Source: an uncultured Flavihumibacter sp.
GTDB lineage: Bacteria > Bacteroidota > Bacteroidia > Chitinophagales > Chitinophagaceae
Direction: 5' to 3'
Length of the DNA stretch: 64,000 nucleotides
Assembly (NCBI GenBank): GCA_902168105.1
Contig: CABHOY010000042.1
Coordinates: 1 to 64,000, forward strand
A program made the position numbers and the translations under genes. Below the pieces are notes generated by a model. The model did not search any database. It saw nothing but the letters and a program-made list of their open reading frames with translations, and was not told where the DNA came from. Below, in pieces: positions 1-8,553 of the stretch (position 1 is its first letter; every line of letters starts with the position of its first letter).

Positions 1-19
1 ACTCATTTTCGTTTTACAA

Positions 20-53
20 TTGATAATAATTTGTCTAAAAACATGTAGGTTTG
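20..53 (+). promoter_or_regulatory. Candidate Bacteroidota promoter of lptD
   Basis: TAGGTTTG at 46-53 fits the Bacteroidota -7 consensus TAnnTTTG. A TTG at 20-22 lies 23 bases upstream and could serve as the -33 element. Transcription would start near 60, giving a very short leader before the ATG at 68. This is pattern matching only. Confidence 0.45.
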
Positions 54-67
54 TGCCCGCTTAACAC

Positions 68-2854
68 ATGCACCTGAATCACAAAAATAATTATAAAAAG
101 TTTTTGCGACAGATATACCTGGTTTTTGCCGGTATATTAATTGTCGTTCCCTTCATAATAAACGCTGTAGCTACTCCCACGCCAGATACCTATGAGATTT
201 TTAACAAAAGTTTCACAGATCGCGTGCCAAAAGATACGGTGCCCATTGTTGTACCTGATACTTCCTCAGGGCGAAAAGATACAACAATAAGGCCGGTTAC
301 GGACAGTAATGCTGTGGAGGACAGTATTCCGGTATCTACGGATTACACCGGCACAGACAGTATGTTCGTGCCTAAACTCTCGAAAGACAGTCTGGACGCG
401 CCTATCACCTATAAAGCAAAGGACTCCATCGTGCTTGTAGTGCCGGATAAACGTTTTTATTTTTATGGTACCGCTAATACCAAATATAAAAAGACGTCCC
501 TCTCCGCCGAACGTATGAACTACAGCCAGAGCACGGGTGTTATGGAAGCTACCACCGCCCAGGACACCAGTGGAAAGCCTTATGGCCGTCCACAGCTGGA
601 CGATAACGGACAAGCTTTCGATTCTGATACGCTCAGATATAATATTACCACACAACGGGCAAAAATTTACAATACCCGTTCAAAATATGGGGAAGGGTTT
701 GTGGCCAGTGAGCAGACAAAACGTGAGCCCGATAACAGCATCTTCGGTTTCAGGAACGGATATACTACCTGTGACCTGGATACTCCTCACTTCCAGTTCA
801 GGGCCAAAAAGATCAAGGTGATCCCCGACAAACTGGTAATATCCGGCCCGGCAAACCTGGAAATAGAAGGCGTACCGACACCATTATTCATACCATTTGC
901 TATTTTCCCGATCACCCACGGACAACAATCAGGTATCCTCATGCCAGGTTATGTGGTGAATGCACAAAAGGGGATGGGTCTGGAAAATGGCGGTTATTAT
1001 ATAGGTCTGGGCGATAATTTCGACCTGACCCTGCGTGGTGAGATCTACTCTTACGGTAGCTGGTCCCTGACGGCCAGTCCTACTTATAGAAAGCGATATC
1101 ATTATAATGGTGGTATGACGTTGAGTTTTGCCAATACCCGATTTGGTGATCCATCTGTTAAATCAGAGTTTAGCCGGTCACGTGACTTCCGTGTTACCTG
1201 GAACCATAGTATGGACAGTAAAGCACGTCCTGGCGTTACCTTCGGGGCCAGCGTGAACTTCGGTACGTCCAGCTATAATACCTTTAACGTGTATGATTAC
1301 GCTTCCCGCGTGAACAATAACTTAGGATCGTCTATCAGTTTCTCGAAAAGCTGGCAGGGTAAACCGTTCAACTTTACTTCCAGCCTTACGCACTCACAGA
1401 ACCTGAGCACCCGTGACGTAAATATATCCTTCCCGTCGGCCACCTTTACTGTCAATACCATCTATCCTTTCCAGCCGAAAGAAATGGTGGGCAAGGCAAA
1501 ATGGTACCACAAACTGGGTATTGGATATAATGGTACGATCAACAACAGCGTGACCTTTAAAGACTCTGTGTTCGGTAAGAGCCAGATGTTCGACGCGTTG
1601 CAGTCAGGTGTTAAACATAGCATTCCAATCTCCTTCTCTATACCGGTAATGAAGAATTTCACACTTTCTCCGGGTGTTAGTTATGGGGAGTACTGGTATA
1701 CGAAAAAGACAAAGAGAACCTTTAACAGGGACAAACGTATCAGCATCGACTCTCTGGGAGGCATAGATACCACCTATGAGGCAGGTTTCTTTGCGGCAAG
1801 ACAGGCAAGCGCCAGTTTATCATTGTCGACCGCGCTGTATGGTATGTACCAGTTTGGTAAAAACTCCAAGATCAAGGCAATCAGGCACGTGATGAGACCG
1901 ACCATCAGCGCCAGCTATACGCCTGACCTGGCAAAAAAGGCATACTATGATCTGTATTATACCAGGGACAGTCAGAAAGTACGGCAGTCTTATTTCACAA
2001 GTTCTTCAGTAGGCGTACCTTCTGAAGGAACGTCCGGGTCCATTTCCTTCGGATTGGATAATAACCTGGAGATGAAGGTGTTCTCTAAAAAGGATACCTC
2101 TGCCAATAAAGAGAAAAAGATCAAACTACTGGATGGTTTCGGTATCAATGGTTCTTATAACCTGCTGGCAGACAGTTTCCATTTATCGTCCTTTAATATT
2201 TATGCGCGTACGAACCTCTTTGATAAACTGAATATCACTGCCAGCGGTAACCTCGATCCTTATGTGGTGAATGCAAGGGGAAACAGAGTAGACCGCTACG
2301 TATGGCAGGATGGAAAACTTAGCATCGGCCGTCTGACTAACGCCACCATTGCGATGAGTACTTCATTCCAATCGTCAGACAAGAAGAGCAAAGAGAAAGA
2401 ACAGGAGATCAATAACATTGAGAATGAGCAAAGTACGGATGCTGCTTTCCAGGCCCAGCAACGTCAGTTGCAGCAGGTGAGAAAGAATCCGGGAGAATAT
2501 GTGGACTTTGATATTCCGTGGAAACTTGACCTCTCATATAGCTTGTCTTACAGTAAAAATATTATTCCTGACTCAGGAGGTGTAGTGGTTAGCTTTAACC
2601 AGTACCTGAGTTTCAACGGTGACTTCAGCCTGACGCCAAAATGGAAGATAGGGGTGAACAGCGGTTATAACTTCATCGAGAATAAACTGGCATATACGAA
2701 CGTGTACATTTCACGTGACCTGCATTGCTGGCAGATGTCGATCAACCTGATCCCGATCGGTACTTACCGTCAGTTCAGTATCACGATCAGTCCGAAATCC
2801 GGTATCCTTCGTGACCTCCGTATTAACCGATCGCGAACGTTCTATGATCTGTAG
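68..2854 (+). CDS. lptD: LPS-assembly outer membrane protein LptD (OstA family)
   Basis: LptD is the outer-membrane barrel that, with LptE, inserts lipopolysaccharide into the outer leaflet. The 928-residue protein opens with an uncleaved-looking or Sec-type hydrophobic segment (about residues 16-36). An OstA-like beta-jellyroll follows: the stretch from 'AERMNYS' to 'PLFIPFAIFPITHGQQSG' is typical of Bacteroidota LptD. A long aromatic beta-strand-rich barrel runs to the C terminus, which ends in a strand of alternating hydrophobic residues. A Gln/Glu-rich charged insert sits near residues 775-815. The start codon lies 15 bases after a TAnnTTTG box. A hairpin terminator follows, so it looks monocistronic here. 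Family assignment is by sequence pattern; essentiality is known for the family, not shown here. Confidence 0.88.
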   Translation: MHLNHKNNYKKFLRQIYLVFAGILIVVPFIINAVATPTPDTYEIFNKSFTDRVPKDTVPIVVPDTSSGRKDTTIRPVTDSNAVEDSIPVSTDYTGTDSMFVPKLSKDSLDAPITYKAKDSIVLVVPDKRFYFYGTANTKYKKTSLSAERMNYSQSTGVMEATTAQDTSGKPYGRPQLDDNGQAFDSDTLRYNITTQRAKIYNTRSKYGEGFVASEQTKREPDNSIFGFRNGYTTCDLDTPHFQFRAKKIKVIPDKLVISGPANLEIEGVPTPLFIPFAIFPITHGQQSGILMPGYVVNAQKGMGLENGGYYIGLGDNFDLTLRGEIYSYGSWSLTASPTYRKRYHYNGGMTLSFANTRFGDPSVKSEFSRSRDFRVTWNHSMDSKARPGVTFGASVNFGTSSYNTFNVYDYASRVNNNLGSSISFSKSWQGKPFNFTSSLTHSQNLSTRDVNISFPSATFTVNTIYPFQPKEMVGKAKWYHKLGIGYNGTINNSVTFKDSVFGKSQMFDALQSGVKHSIPISFSIPVMKNFTLSPGVSYGEYWYTKKTKRTFNRDKRISIDSLGGIDTTYEAGFFAARQASASLSLSTALYGMYQFGKNSKIKAIRHVMRPTISASYTPDLAKKAYYDLYYTRDSQKVRQSYFTSSSVGVPSEGTSGSISFGLDNNLEMKVFSKKDTSANKEKKIKLLDGFGINGSYNLLADSFHLSSFNIYARTNLFDKLNITASGNLDPYVVNARGNRVDRYVWQDGKLSIGRLTNATIAMSTSFQSSDKKSKEKEQEINNIENEQSTDAAFQAQQRQLQQVRKNPGEYVDFDIPWKLDLSYSLSYSKNIIPDSGGVVVSFNQYLSFNGDFSLTPKWKIGVNSGYNFIENKLAYTNVYISRDLHCWQMSINLIPIGTYRQFSITISPKSGILRDLRINRSRTFYDL

Positions 2855-2917
2855 CGAGGCTGACAGCATGATGAGCTAATATTATTTTGACAGGATATTT
2901 TAAGTAAAAATTGGATT

Positions 2918-2962
2918 GCCAAACGATTAACTGATTAATAAGTAATTGGTTAATTGTTTGGC
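2918..2962 (+). terminator. Hairpin terminator after lptD
   Basis: GCCAAAC at 2918-2924 pairs with GTTTGGC at 2956-2962, and the inner ATTAAC/GTTAAT segments extend the stem. A T-rich run (TCTTCTTTT) follows on the + strand. Confidence 0.6.
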
Positions 2963-3078
2963 AGTCTTCTTTTAGGGAAGAGAACAAGCGGAGAAGAAGG
3001 GAGAAGACGTGCAGGCAATGCAGTTTAAAGGTGACATTATTGTATCACTATCGTTTTAAGGACTTGGTAACCGTGAGG

Positions 3079-3822
3079 CTACCAATTACTTTCAATATGC
3101 TCCCACATCGTTTTATAGACCCTTTCTTTCAATGATTCCACATCTTCCGGACCAAGTCCTTCTGTACGTATGGGAGGCAAAAAATGAATATCTATAGCAT
3201 GCGGCAGGGCATAGAAGATCTTGCCGGGAGGTAGTATTTTGCGGGTATTGAAAATAACCGCTGGAAGTATTGGTTTTCCTGTTTCAACAGCCAGATTGAA
3301 GGCACCGTCATAAAATGATTTAAGCGGCTGGTCCGTTTTGTTCCGGGTCCCTTCAGGATATAACAGCATGTGTACACCTTCACTTAATACCTGTTTCATT
3401 TCCACCACACTTTGTCTGCGACTTTCAGGATCATGTCTGTCCACCAGCACGGACCCGACTTTGTACATAATTCCCCAAATAGGCGTTTTTTCCATCTCCT
3501 TTTTTGCAAGGCTCTTGCTGCCGGCAGGTATGGCATAGGTAGTGGTGTGAATGTCCATCATGGAATTGTGATTACAGACGATGATGTAAGGCTCGCCTGA
3601 TTTAAAGTGTTCCATCCCCTTTCTGCGCACCGGACAAAATATCAGTGGCATATACACGTGCATCCAGCCACGGCCCAATGCCATAAAATACCGGATATTG
3701 CGGGGAGATGGGAGCAGCGATACCAGCCACATAGGCAACAGCATGATCAGCATAGTGCAGATAAACAAGAGCAATGCGTAAGCAGCGTACACCCTGGCAA
3801 GGAGATTCTTTAGCCAATTCAT
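3079..3822 (-). CDS. 1-acyl-sn-glycerol-3-phosphate acyltransferase (PlsC/LPLAT family)
   Basis: This membrane enzyme is predicted to transfer an acyl chain to lysophosphatidic acid in phospholipid synthesis. At 247 residues it has the usual PlsC length. Two hydrophobic segments (about 8-36) anchor the N terminus. The acyltransferase motif I is NHNSMMD (H85, D90, the HX4D pair), and motif III is YPEGTRN (E157, G158, R160). A DUF-free C-terminal part carries the PILPAVI segment common in LPLATs. It lies alone on the minus strand, with about 225 bases to the lptD stop. Several other acyltransferases share these motifs, such as ornithine-lipid O-acyltransferases, so the exact acceptor is not certain. 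Confidence 0.85.
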   Translation of the reverse strand: MNWLKNLLARVYAAYALLLFICTMLIMLLPMWLVSLLPSPRNIRYFMALGRGWMHVYMPLIFCPVRRKGMEHFKSGEPYIIVCNHNSMMDIHTTTYAIPAGSKSLAKKEMEKTPIWGIMYKVGSVLVDRHDPESRRQSVVEMKQVLSEGVHMLLYPEGTRNKTDQPLKSFYDGAFNLAVETGKPILPAVIFNTRKILPPGKIFYALPHAIDIHFLPPIRTEGLGPEDVESLKERVYKTMWEHIESNW

Positions 3823-4062
3823 AGTCGATAGATTCTTGAGACCCTTTTTGTTATATAAATATAGTGAGTATCCGCTATATATTAAAGGGCTTTATTCTAT
3901 TCCTTGCTATAGCCGGAATGAAATATGCAGGCCGGTTCTTTAACAGTGTTAGTCCATTATGCCGGGGCCATTCAGGAAAAATCACAATGCTTCGGGAAAT
4001 ATGTGCAATATCCAGAGGCTTTAGTCATAGCATCTTTGCATTGTAAAAAATACACAACACAA

Positions 4063-4845
4063 ATGAAAGATCAAATCAACAAATTAAAAGGCATCCTACT
4101 AGCCGCAGCTGTGATGTTAGCTACTGTTTTCAGTGCTTCTGCACAAACCAAGCCCATACCTGCAATAAAGAATGTTGTATTGGTGCATGGCGCATTTGCC
4201 GATGGATCTGGCTGGAAGGCGTTGTACGCTATACTTACCAAAAAAGGCTATAATGTAACCGTGGTACAGAATCCGTTGTCTTCTCTGGAAGATGATGTGA
4301 AGGCTACACAGGTAGCACTGGACAAACAGGATGGTCCGGCTATTCTCGTGGGACATTCATGGGGTGGTGTTGTGATCACAGAAGCAGGAGATCATCCGAA
4401 GGTAGCTGCGCTCGTATATGTAGCAGCGTTCCAGCCTGACAAGGGGGAATCAGCTTTAACGTGGGTACAGACAGCGCCGCCGGCTCCTGAAAATGGCATT
4501 TTACAGCCGGATGATAAAGGCATCTTGTACTACGATAAGGCTAAATATCATGCAGGTTTTTGTGCGGATATCAGTAAAGAAGAAGCAGATTTTATGTATG
4601 CTTCACAAGGAACTTTTTACGCGAAGGGATTTGTTACAAATGTTACAAAAGCTCCATGGAAAGATAAACCAACATACGGTATTGTTGCTACTGAAGATAA
4701 AAGTATCAACCCGGAAATAGAGCGTAAGATGTACAAACGTTCCAATACTAAAGTGACCGAACTGAAAGGCAGTCATGTGATATTTATGTCACAGCCTGAA
4801 GGTGTTGCGAAGGTGATCATTGCTGCTGCAACGGCCGGTAAATAA
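4063..4845 (+). CDS. Secreted alpha/beta hydrolase
   Basis: A 260-residue alpha/beta-hydrolase with a clear Sec signal peptide (about 1-27, ending SASAQ). The oxyanion-loop segment is VHGAFADGSGW (41-51), the nucleophile elbow is GHSWGG with Ser99, and the likely acid and base are Asp212 (ATEDKS) and His238 (KGSHV). The family resembles the EstA/'salicylate esterase-like' hydrolases often annotated simply as alpha/beta hydrolase; the substrate cannot be told. An upstream in-frame extension to 3925 exists, but the ATG at 4063 starts the signal peptide and lies 24 bases after CATCTTTG (4031-4038), one base off a -7 box. It converges on the AraC-family gene across a shared terminator. Confidence 0.82.
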   Translation: MKDQINKLKGILLAAAVMLATVFSASAQTKPIPAIKNVVLVHGAFADGSGWKALYAILTKKGYNVTVVQNPLSSLEDDVKATQVALDKQDGPAILVGHSWGGVVITEAGDHPKVAALVYVAAFQPDKGESALTWVQTAPPAPENGILQPDDKGILYYDKAKYHAGFCADISKEEADFMYASQGTFYAKGFVTNVTKAPWKDKPTYGIVATEDKSINPEIERKMYKRSNTKVTELKGSHVIFMSQPEGVAKVIIAAATAGK

Positions 4846-4874
4846 AACGTATTTAAATCTGACACAACTACCAG

Positions 4875-4899
4875 GGTCCGTATGTTCATCATGCGGACC
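4875..4899. terminator. Bidirectional terminator between hydrolase and AraC genes
   Basis: GGTCCG (4875-4880) pairs with CGGACC (4894-4899); with a T-G wobble the stem extends to 10 pairs around a five-base loop. T-rich sequence follows on the + strand. It sits between two convergent genes. Confidence 0.65.
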
Positions 4900-4908
4900 T
4901 ATTTTGTT

Positions 4909-5760
4909 TTATACCTCTTTGGCCTTTGCGCTCCTGAATTCAAGCGGTGCTGCGCTGGTGTGTTTTTTGAAGAAGTTGCAGAAATAAGCAGGGTCTTCAA
5001 AGCCCAGTTCAAAAGTGATCTGTTTAGTGGATTTGTTTGTGAAACGTAACATTCTTTTCGCTTCAATAATGATCCTTTCCTGGATCATTTGTGTAGGTGT
5101 TTTCTGATTAAAGAGCGCGAAGAGATTGGACAATGTCTTGGGCGACTTATTTAACAGCTGCGCGTAATAACTTACGGAATGTTCTGTTCTGAAGTGTTCT
5201 TCTACGAGCAAACCAAATTTCCTGATGATGTGAAAACGACTGTCCTGTTGCAGTTTGTTATCAGGGATATATTCTGTCATGGCCAGCTGCGTCAGCGTAA
5301 TAATAAGCCTCTTCAGCAACATGAGCAGCATATCATTCTGGATATTATCCGCAGTGTTCATTTCCAGCACAAAAATATCCAGCATCAGCTCCATCCTTTG
5401 CTGTGTTGCGGGGTCCAGCGTAATAAAGATATTGTTCATCCCAAAGAGGAACCCGACACAACTGACTTCCCTGTCATGATCGACGATGCAATAGAATTCA
5501 CGATTGAACTGCCATGCTACAACTTCTGAAGGATGCTCGAAATGGAAGCTCTGATTGAACATCAGTGGCAGGATGGTATTGGGTTTGAACTCATGCTCGC
5601 TGCCGTCGATAGTTACAGTCTGTGTTTTGCCGGTATTCCAGGCAATGGTAAAGTATTTGTTATCCCTGTCGCGGCCATAGTACAGGCGGTCAAAGTCGTC
5701 TTCGTTTTTAAACAACAGGAGATTACCGCCTGACACGGCATCTTTGAGTAGTAGTTTCAT
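4909..5760 (-). CDS. AraC-family transcriptional regulator
   Basis: A 283-residue DNA-binding regulator. The first 170 or so residues form a cupin-like sensing region. The C-terminal 100 residues contain the double helix-turn-helix of AraC proteins, including 'SYYAQLLNKSPKTLSNLF' for the first HTH and 'STKQITFELGFEDPAYFCNFFKKHT' (split here by function, not sequence) for the second with its conserved GF-D-YF pattern. A perfect 10-base palindrome AATGATCATT sits at 5772-5781, about 12 bases upstream of the start, and could be an autoregulatory site. It is convergent with the hydrolase at 4063. The ligand is unknown. Confidence 0.85.
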   Translation of the reverse strand: MKLLLKDAVSGGNLLLFKNEDDFDRLYYGRDRDNKYFTIAWNTGKTQTVTIDGSEHEFKPNTILPLMFNQSFHFEHPSEVVAWQFNREFYCIVDHDREVSCVGFLFGMNNIFITLDPATQQRMELMLDIFVLEMNTADNIQNDMLLMLLKRLIITLTQLAMTEYIPDNKLQQDSRFHIIRKFGLLVEEHFRTEHSVSYYAQLLNKSPKTLSNLFALFNQKTPTQMIQERIIIEAKRMLRFTNKSTKQITFELGFEDPAYFCNFFKKHTSAAPLEFRSAKAKEV

Positions 5761-5791
5761 GTAATGATGAAATGATCATTGCAAGTTACGC

Positions 5792-6529
5792 CTAATTAGG
5801 GTGATCCTGTTTCCATACTTCATGGAAAAATTCACCTGATTCGCGGATGTATTTGTAGTATTCGTATTGTGTTTCAAAACTGAGGATCATTTCATAGCTG
5901 GGACGGTATTGTACCATAAAACTATCCAGGGCGGGCGATTGCATGCCTGTCAGCTTTTGTACCAATGTTTTATTGAACCGGTAGTCGACGTATTTCTCAT
6001 GTTCCATCTGTACAAGTTGTTCCCTGAAGTGCTCCATCCGTTTGATCTTCCTCATACTCAACAAGGCATCCAGGTTAACGCCTACGCCTCCTCCTGCGGA
6101 AGAAATGTATTCCGGTGCGAAATCAAATACCTTCCGGTATTCTTCACGGTTGGCTATTGAGTCCAGCTGGTAGCTTCTCCTTTTTTCTTCTACAATAACG
6201 GTCGGGAGCGTAGTAACATCCACGTGGAGGCTCATGTCGAAGGGCCGGTTAAGTGGCACTTCTTTGACAGGTATCTTCATCGTGGCCTTTCCCTGGTATG
6301 AGAAGCTGATGGAATCTGTAACAGCGAGTTTAATACTGTAACGGCCTGCGGAATCTGTGACAGCGCCGGCTCCGGAAGATCCTATTACGCTTACGTACGG
6401 CATCCCGTAACGGGCTGTCCGCTCATATACTGTTCCATAGACGGTACGGACCTGCGCCTGGGTCATCCCCGCCAGCAGGACCAATACCACAAACAGGGTT
6501 GTTTTCAGGAAGAGGTTTTTGGTGTTCAT
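5792..6529 (-). CDS. Exported CarboxypepD_reg-like domain protein
   Basis: A protein of about 245 residues from the ATG at 6529, which begins a signal peptide (MNTKNLFLK... ending GMTQAQ). Residues about 26-110 form a carboxypeptidase regulatory-like beta-sandwich ('VYGTVYERTARYGMPYVSV' then 'GAVTDSAGRYSI'), as at the N terminus of TonB-linked proteins. Here no receptor follows. The remaining 135 residues are charged and partly helical, with no recognised domain. Such stand-alone proteins are common in Bacteroidota and their role is unknown. It lies between the AraC and Crp/Fnr regulators on the same strand, with a gap of about 100 bases to the latter's stop. Confidence 0.7.
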   Translation of the reverse strand: MNTKNLFLKTTLFVVLVLLAGMTQAQVRTVYGTVYERTARYGMPYVSVIGSSGAGAVTDSAGRYSIKLAVTDSISFSYQGKATMKIPVKEVPLNRPFDMSLHVDVTTLPTVIVEEKRRSYQLDSIANREEYRKVFDFAPEYISSAGGGVGVNLDALLSMRKIKRMEHFREQLVQMEHEKYVDYRFNKTLVQKLTGMQSPALDSFMVQYRPSYEMILSFETQYEYYKYIRESGEFFHEVWKQDHPN

Positions 6530-6630
6530 TTCAGGAACCAATCTAAGGCAGGTGTGAAACATAAGCAAGAATGGGGGAAATATTAACATTTCATTTTAGA
6601 TGAACGGACGTCAGGAAGGGACAAATGGGG

Positions 6631-7200
6631 CTAATGTTTCCTCCGGATGCGGCTAAGCGACTGGGGCGTAATGCCCAGGTAGGAGGCAATATCGCCCAAT
6701 TGCACACGCCTGGCTATTTCCGGTTGCCGTTCAGTGAAAAGCCGGTATCTCTCACTGGAGTCATATCCCAGATAGGCATTACGAGTATTTATCTTCTCCA
6801 GCAGCGTCTTTTGAATGGACTGTTCTATGGCTGCTTTCAGCGCCGGATACCGGGCATACAGGTCCATCAGCGCCGCTCTGTCGATACACATTACTTCCGT
6901 ATCGCAGGCAGCCTGAATAGTTTCCACGGCCACGACCTGGTTGAGGAAGCTGTTCAGGATAGTACAGAAACGGTTTTCGCTGAGAAAGTAATGGGTTACT
7001 TCCGTGCCGTTCTCATTTTGCATGAGGATCCTGAGTACGCCATTACATACAAAGAACAGTTGCCGGCAGATATGATCTGACTGAAATAAAGTTTCCCCTT
7101 CTTTATATGTCCTGTATTTAAAAGTATCCAGGATCACGGCCTGATCTTCTTCCGGCAGTACCTTTCCTAATTGCAGATGATCGAGCAGCTGATTGTCCAT
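6631..7200 (-). CDS. Crp/Fnr-family transcriptional regulator
   Basis: A 189-residue regulator from the ATG at 7200 (MDNQLLDHL). An N-terminal cyclic-nucleotide-binding-type beta-barrel spans about 20-120 ('YKEGETLFQSDHICRQLFFVCNGVLRI' region). The C terminus holds the HTH helix 'LGDIASYLGITPQSLSRIRRK'. This short form, with a reduced DNA-binding domain and 'SERYRLFTERQPEIARRVQ', is the common Bacteroidota type and usually lacks the residues that bind cAMP. It is transcribed away from the SDR gene at 7303, the usual layout when such a regulator controls its neighbour; that link is inferred. Confidence 0.83.
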   Translation of the reverse strand: MDNQLLDHLQLGKVLPEEDQAVILDTFKYRTYKEGETLFQSDHICRQLFFVCNGVLRILMQNENGTEVTHYFLSENRFCTILNSFLNQVVAVETIQAACDTEVMCIDRAALMDLYARYPALKAAIEQSIQKTLLEKINTRNAYLGYDSSERYRLFTERQPEIARRVQLGDIASYLGITPQSLSRIRRKH

Positions 7201-7302
7201 ATAACAAATATCGGAATTGATAAGAGGAAAAACGTTTTTTACCATTTGTTAAATAGCGCCTGTGATATGCATGCGACCTTTGACCTATCAAAACAACGAA
7301 TT

Positions 7303-8043
7303 ATGGAAAGTCAAATGAACAAAACGGCATTAACGGGTAAAAGGGTAATCGTATTAGGCGCAAGTTCCGGGCTGGGATTGGCGACGGCTATAGCAGCGGC
7401 AGCAGAAGGGGCGAAGGTGGTGATCGTATCGGGCAATCAGCAGCGTATTAACGAGGCATTGACCAGATTGCCTGCGGGTAGTGAAGGTTATGCTGTTGAT
7501 CTGTCAAATGAACAGAACATTAAGCGCTTCTTTGAACAGGCGGGCCAGTTTGATCACCTGGTATATACTGCGGGTGAAAATCTGACGCTGCATAAGATCA
7601 GCGATCTGGTACTGGATGATGCGCATTCCTTCTTCAATCTTCGTTACTGGGGTGTTTTGGCCGCGATCAAATACGGTGCGCCCTATATCAGGGAAGGAGG
7701 ATCAGTCAATCTTACGGGCGGTATTGCCAGTCCGCGGCCCAATACAGGCTGGGGAATAGCGGCCAGCATCTGTGGTGCAATGGAAGGTTTTACAAGGGCG
7801 ATGGCTGTTGAACTGGCGCCTATCCGCGTGAACCAGGTGTCTCCGGGCGTGATCAGGACCAACCTGTGGAACAGCATGTCGGCGGAAGACCGCGAAAACC
7901 TGTATACTTCCGTAGGAGAAGCGTTACTGTTAAAACGTGTAGGAGAAGCCGAAGATATTGCACAGACATTCATTTACATGATGAAGCAGCAGTTTGCCAC
8001 AGGGCAGGTTATTACGGTTGACGGCGGTGCGGTGTTGGTATGA
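7303..8043 (+). CDS. SDR-fold protein lacking the catalytic Tyr/Lys
   Basis: A 246-residue short-chain dehydrogenase/reductase fold. The nucleotide-binding motif GASSGLG is at 19-25 and the structural segment 'AVELAPIRVNQVSPG' at about 168-182. Aligning 'CGAMEGFTRAMAVELAP' to the usual 'KAALEGLTRALAVELAP' puts Ala153 and Cys157 where the catalytic Tyr and Lys belong, and Gly139 near the catalytic Ser. Listeria Lin1944-like SDRs are a known subgroup with absent active-site residues. The start at 7303 is preferred to the longer frame from 7171, which would overlap the divergent Crp/Fnr gene. It may bind NAD(P) in a regulatory or non-canonical role. Confidence 0.82.
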   Translation: MESQMNKTALTGKRVIVLGASSGLGLATAIAAAAEGAKVVIVSGNQQRINEALTRLPAGSEGYAVDLSNEQNIKRFFEQAGQFDHLVYTAGENLTLHKISDLVLDDAHSFFNLRYWGVLAAIKYGAPYIREGGSVNLTGGIASPRPNTGWGIAASICGAMEGFTRAMAVELAPIRVNQVSPGVIRTNLWNSMSAEDRENLYTSVGEALLLKRVGEAEDIAQTFIYMMKQQFATGQVITVDGGAVLV

Positions 8044-8060
8044 TATCCCATTCCCGCCGG

Positions 8061-8173
8061 GGGAAACGGATGAATACGGGACGATGCCCCGGTGCGAAAC
8101 GCATGAACACGAACACAACTCGTGCGAAACGCATGAACACGATACGCCGCCATTTGCGAAACGCATGAACACG
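8061..8173 (+). repeat. Array of about four short direct repeats (19 bp unit, 30-32 bp period)
   Basis: TGCGAAACGCATGAACACG occurs exactly at 8093-8111, 8123-8141 and 8155-8173, with a degenerate copy at 8061-8079. Intervening segments are 11-13 bases and differ. The array starts 18 bases after the SDR stop and precedes the hairpin element at 8251. No gene is visible from 8044 to 8553; the remainder (8301-8553) is AT-rich upstream DNA of the metalloprotease. Confidence 0.8.
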
Positions 8174-8250
8174 GAATGCCGTTATGTTAATCCGGTAAAC
8201 CACGTGATCGTTATACAATTTTTCGGCGTGGGATTGCAATCATTGACGTT

Positions 8251-8300
8251 CCCGGGGTTGAAACCCCGGGCTACAAACACGGGGACTCCTGGCGGAGTCC
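8251..8300 (+). repeat. Double-hairpin REP-like element, copy 1
   Basis: CCCGGGGTTGAAACCCCGGG (8251-8270) folds into a 9-bp stem. After CTACAAACACGG, GGACTCC-TGGC-GGAGTCC (8283-8300) forms a second stem. The same architecture recurs at 46012-46062. This type of short repeat, with a 'CTACAAAC' linker, is scattered in many Bacteroidota genomes; mobilisation by a REP-associated transposase is possible, but none is in this window. Confidence 0.75.
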
Positions 8301-8553
8301 TATTGTGTTTTGTTGATGGACGATGTTTTTAAACCGGATGGAAAACCCGATAATAATTTTCGCTGAAATAGTGCCACAGCGGGAGAATAAAAGTTTTTTT
8401 ACCGGTACAAAATTGTTGTATAATTGTTAAAGTCCAGATCTGTCATCAACCAAAATCTAAATCTTTTTTAAACCCTGTATTGTGTACTGAGAGCACTATA
8501 GTATACGCATTTATTGATTACCCTAATCTTTCACTAAAAAACCCAAATGAAAC

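Noticed and set aside
3925..4062. N-terminal extension of the hydrolase at 4063
   Set aside because: It would put 46 non-conserved residues before a clear signal peptide.
8061..8173. CRISPR array
   Set aside because: Only three exact repeats of 19 bases with 11-13-base gaps, no 30-base unique spacers, no cas genes nearby.
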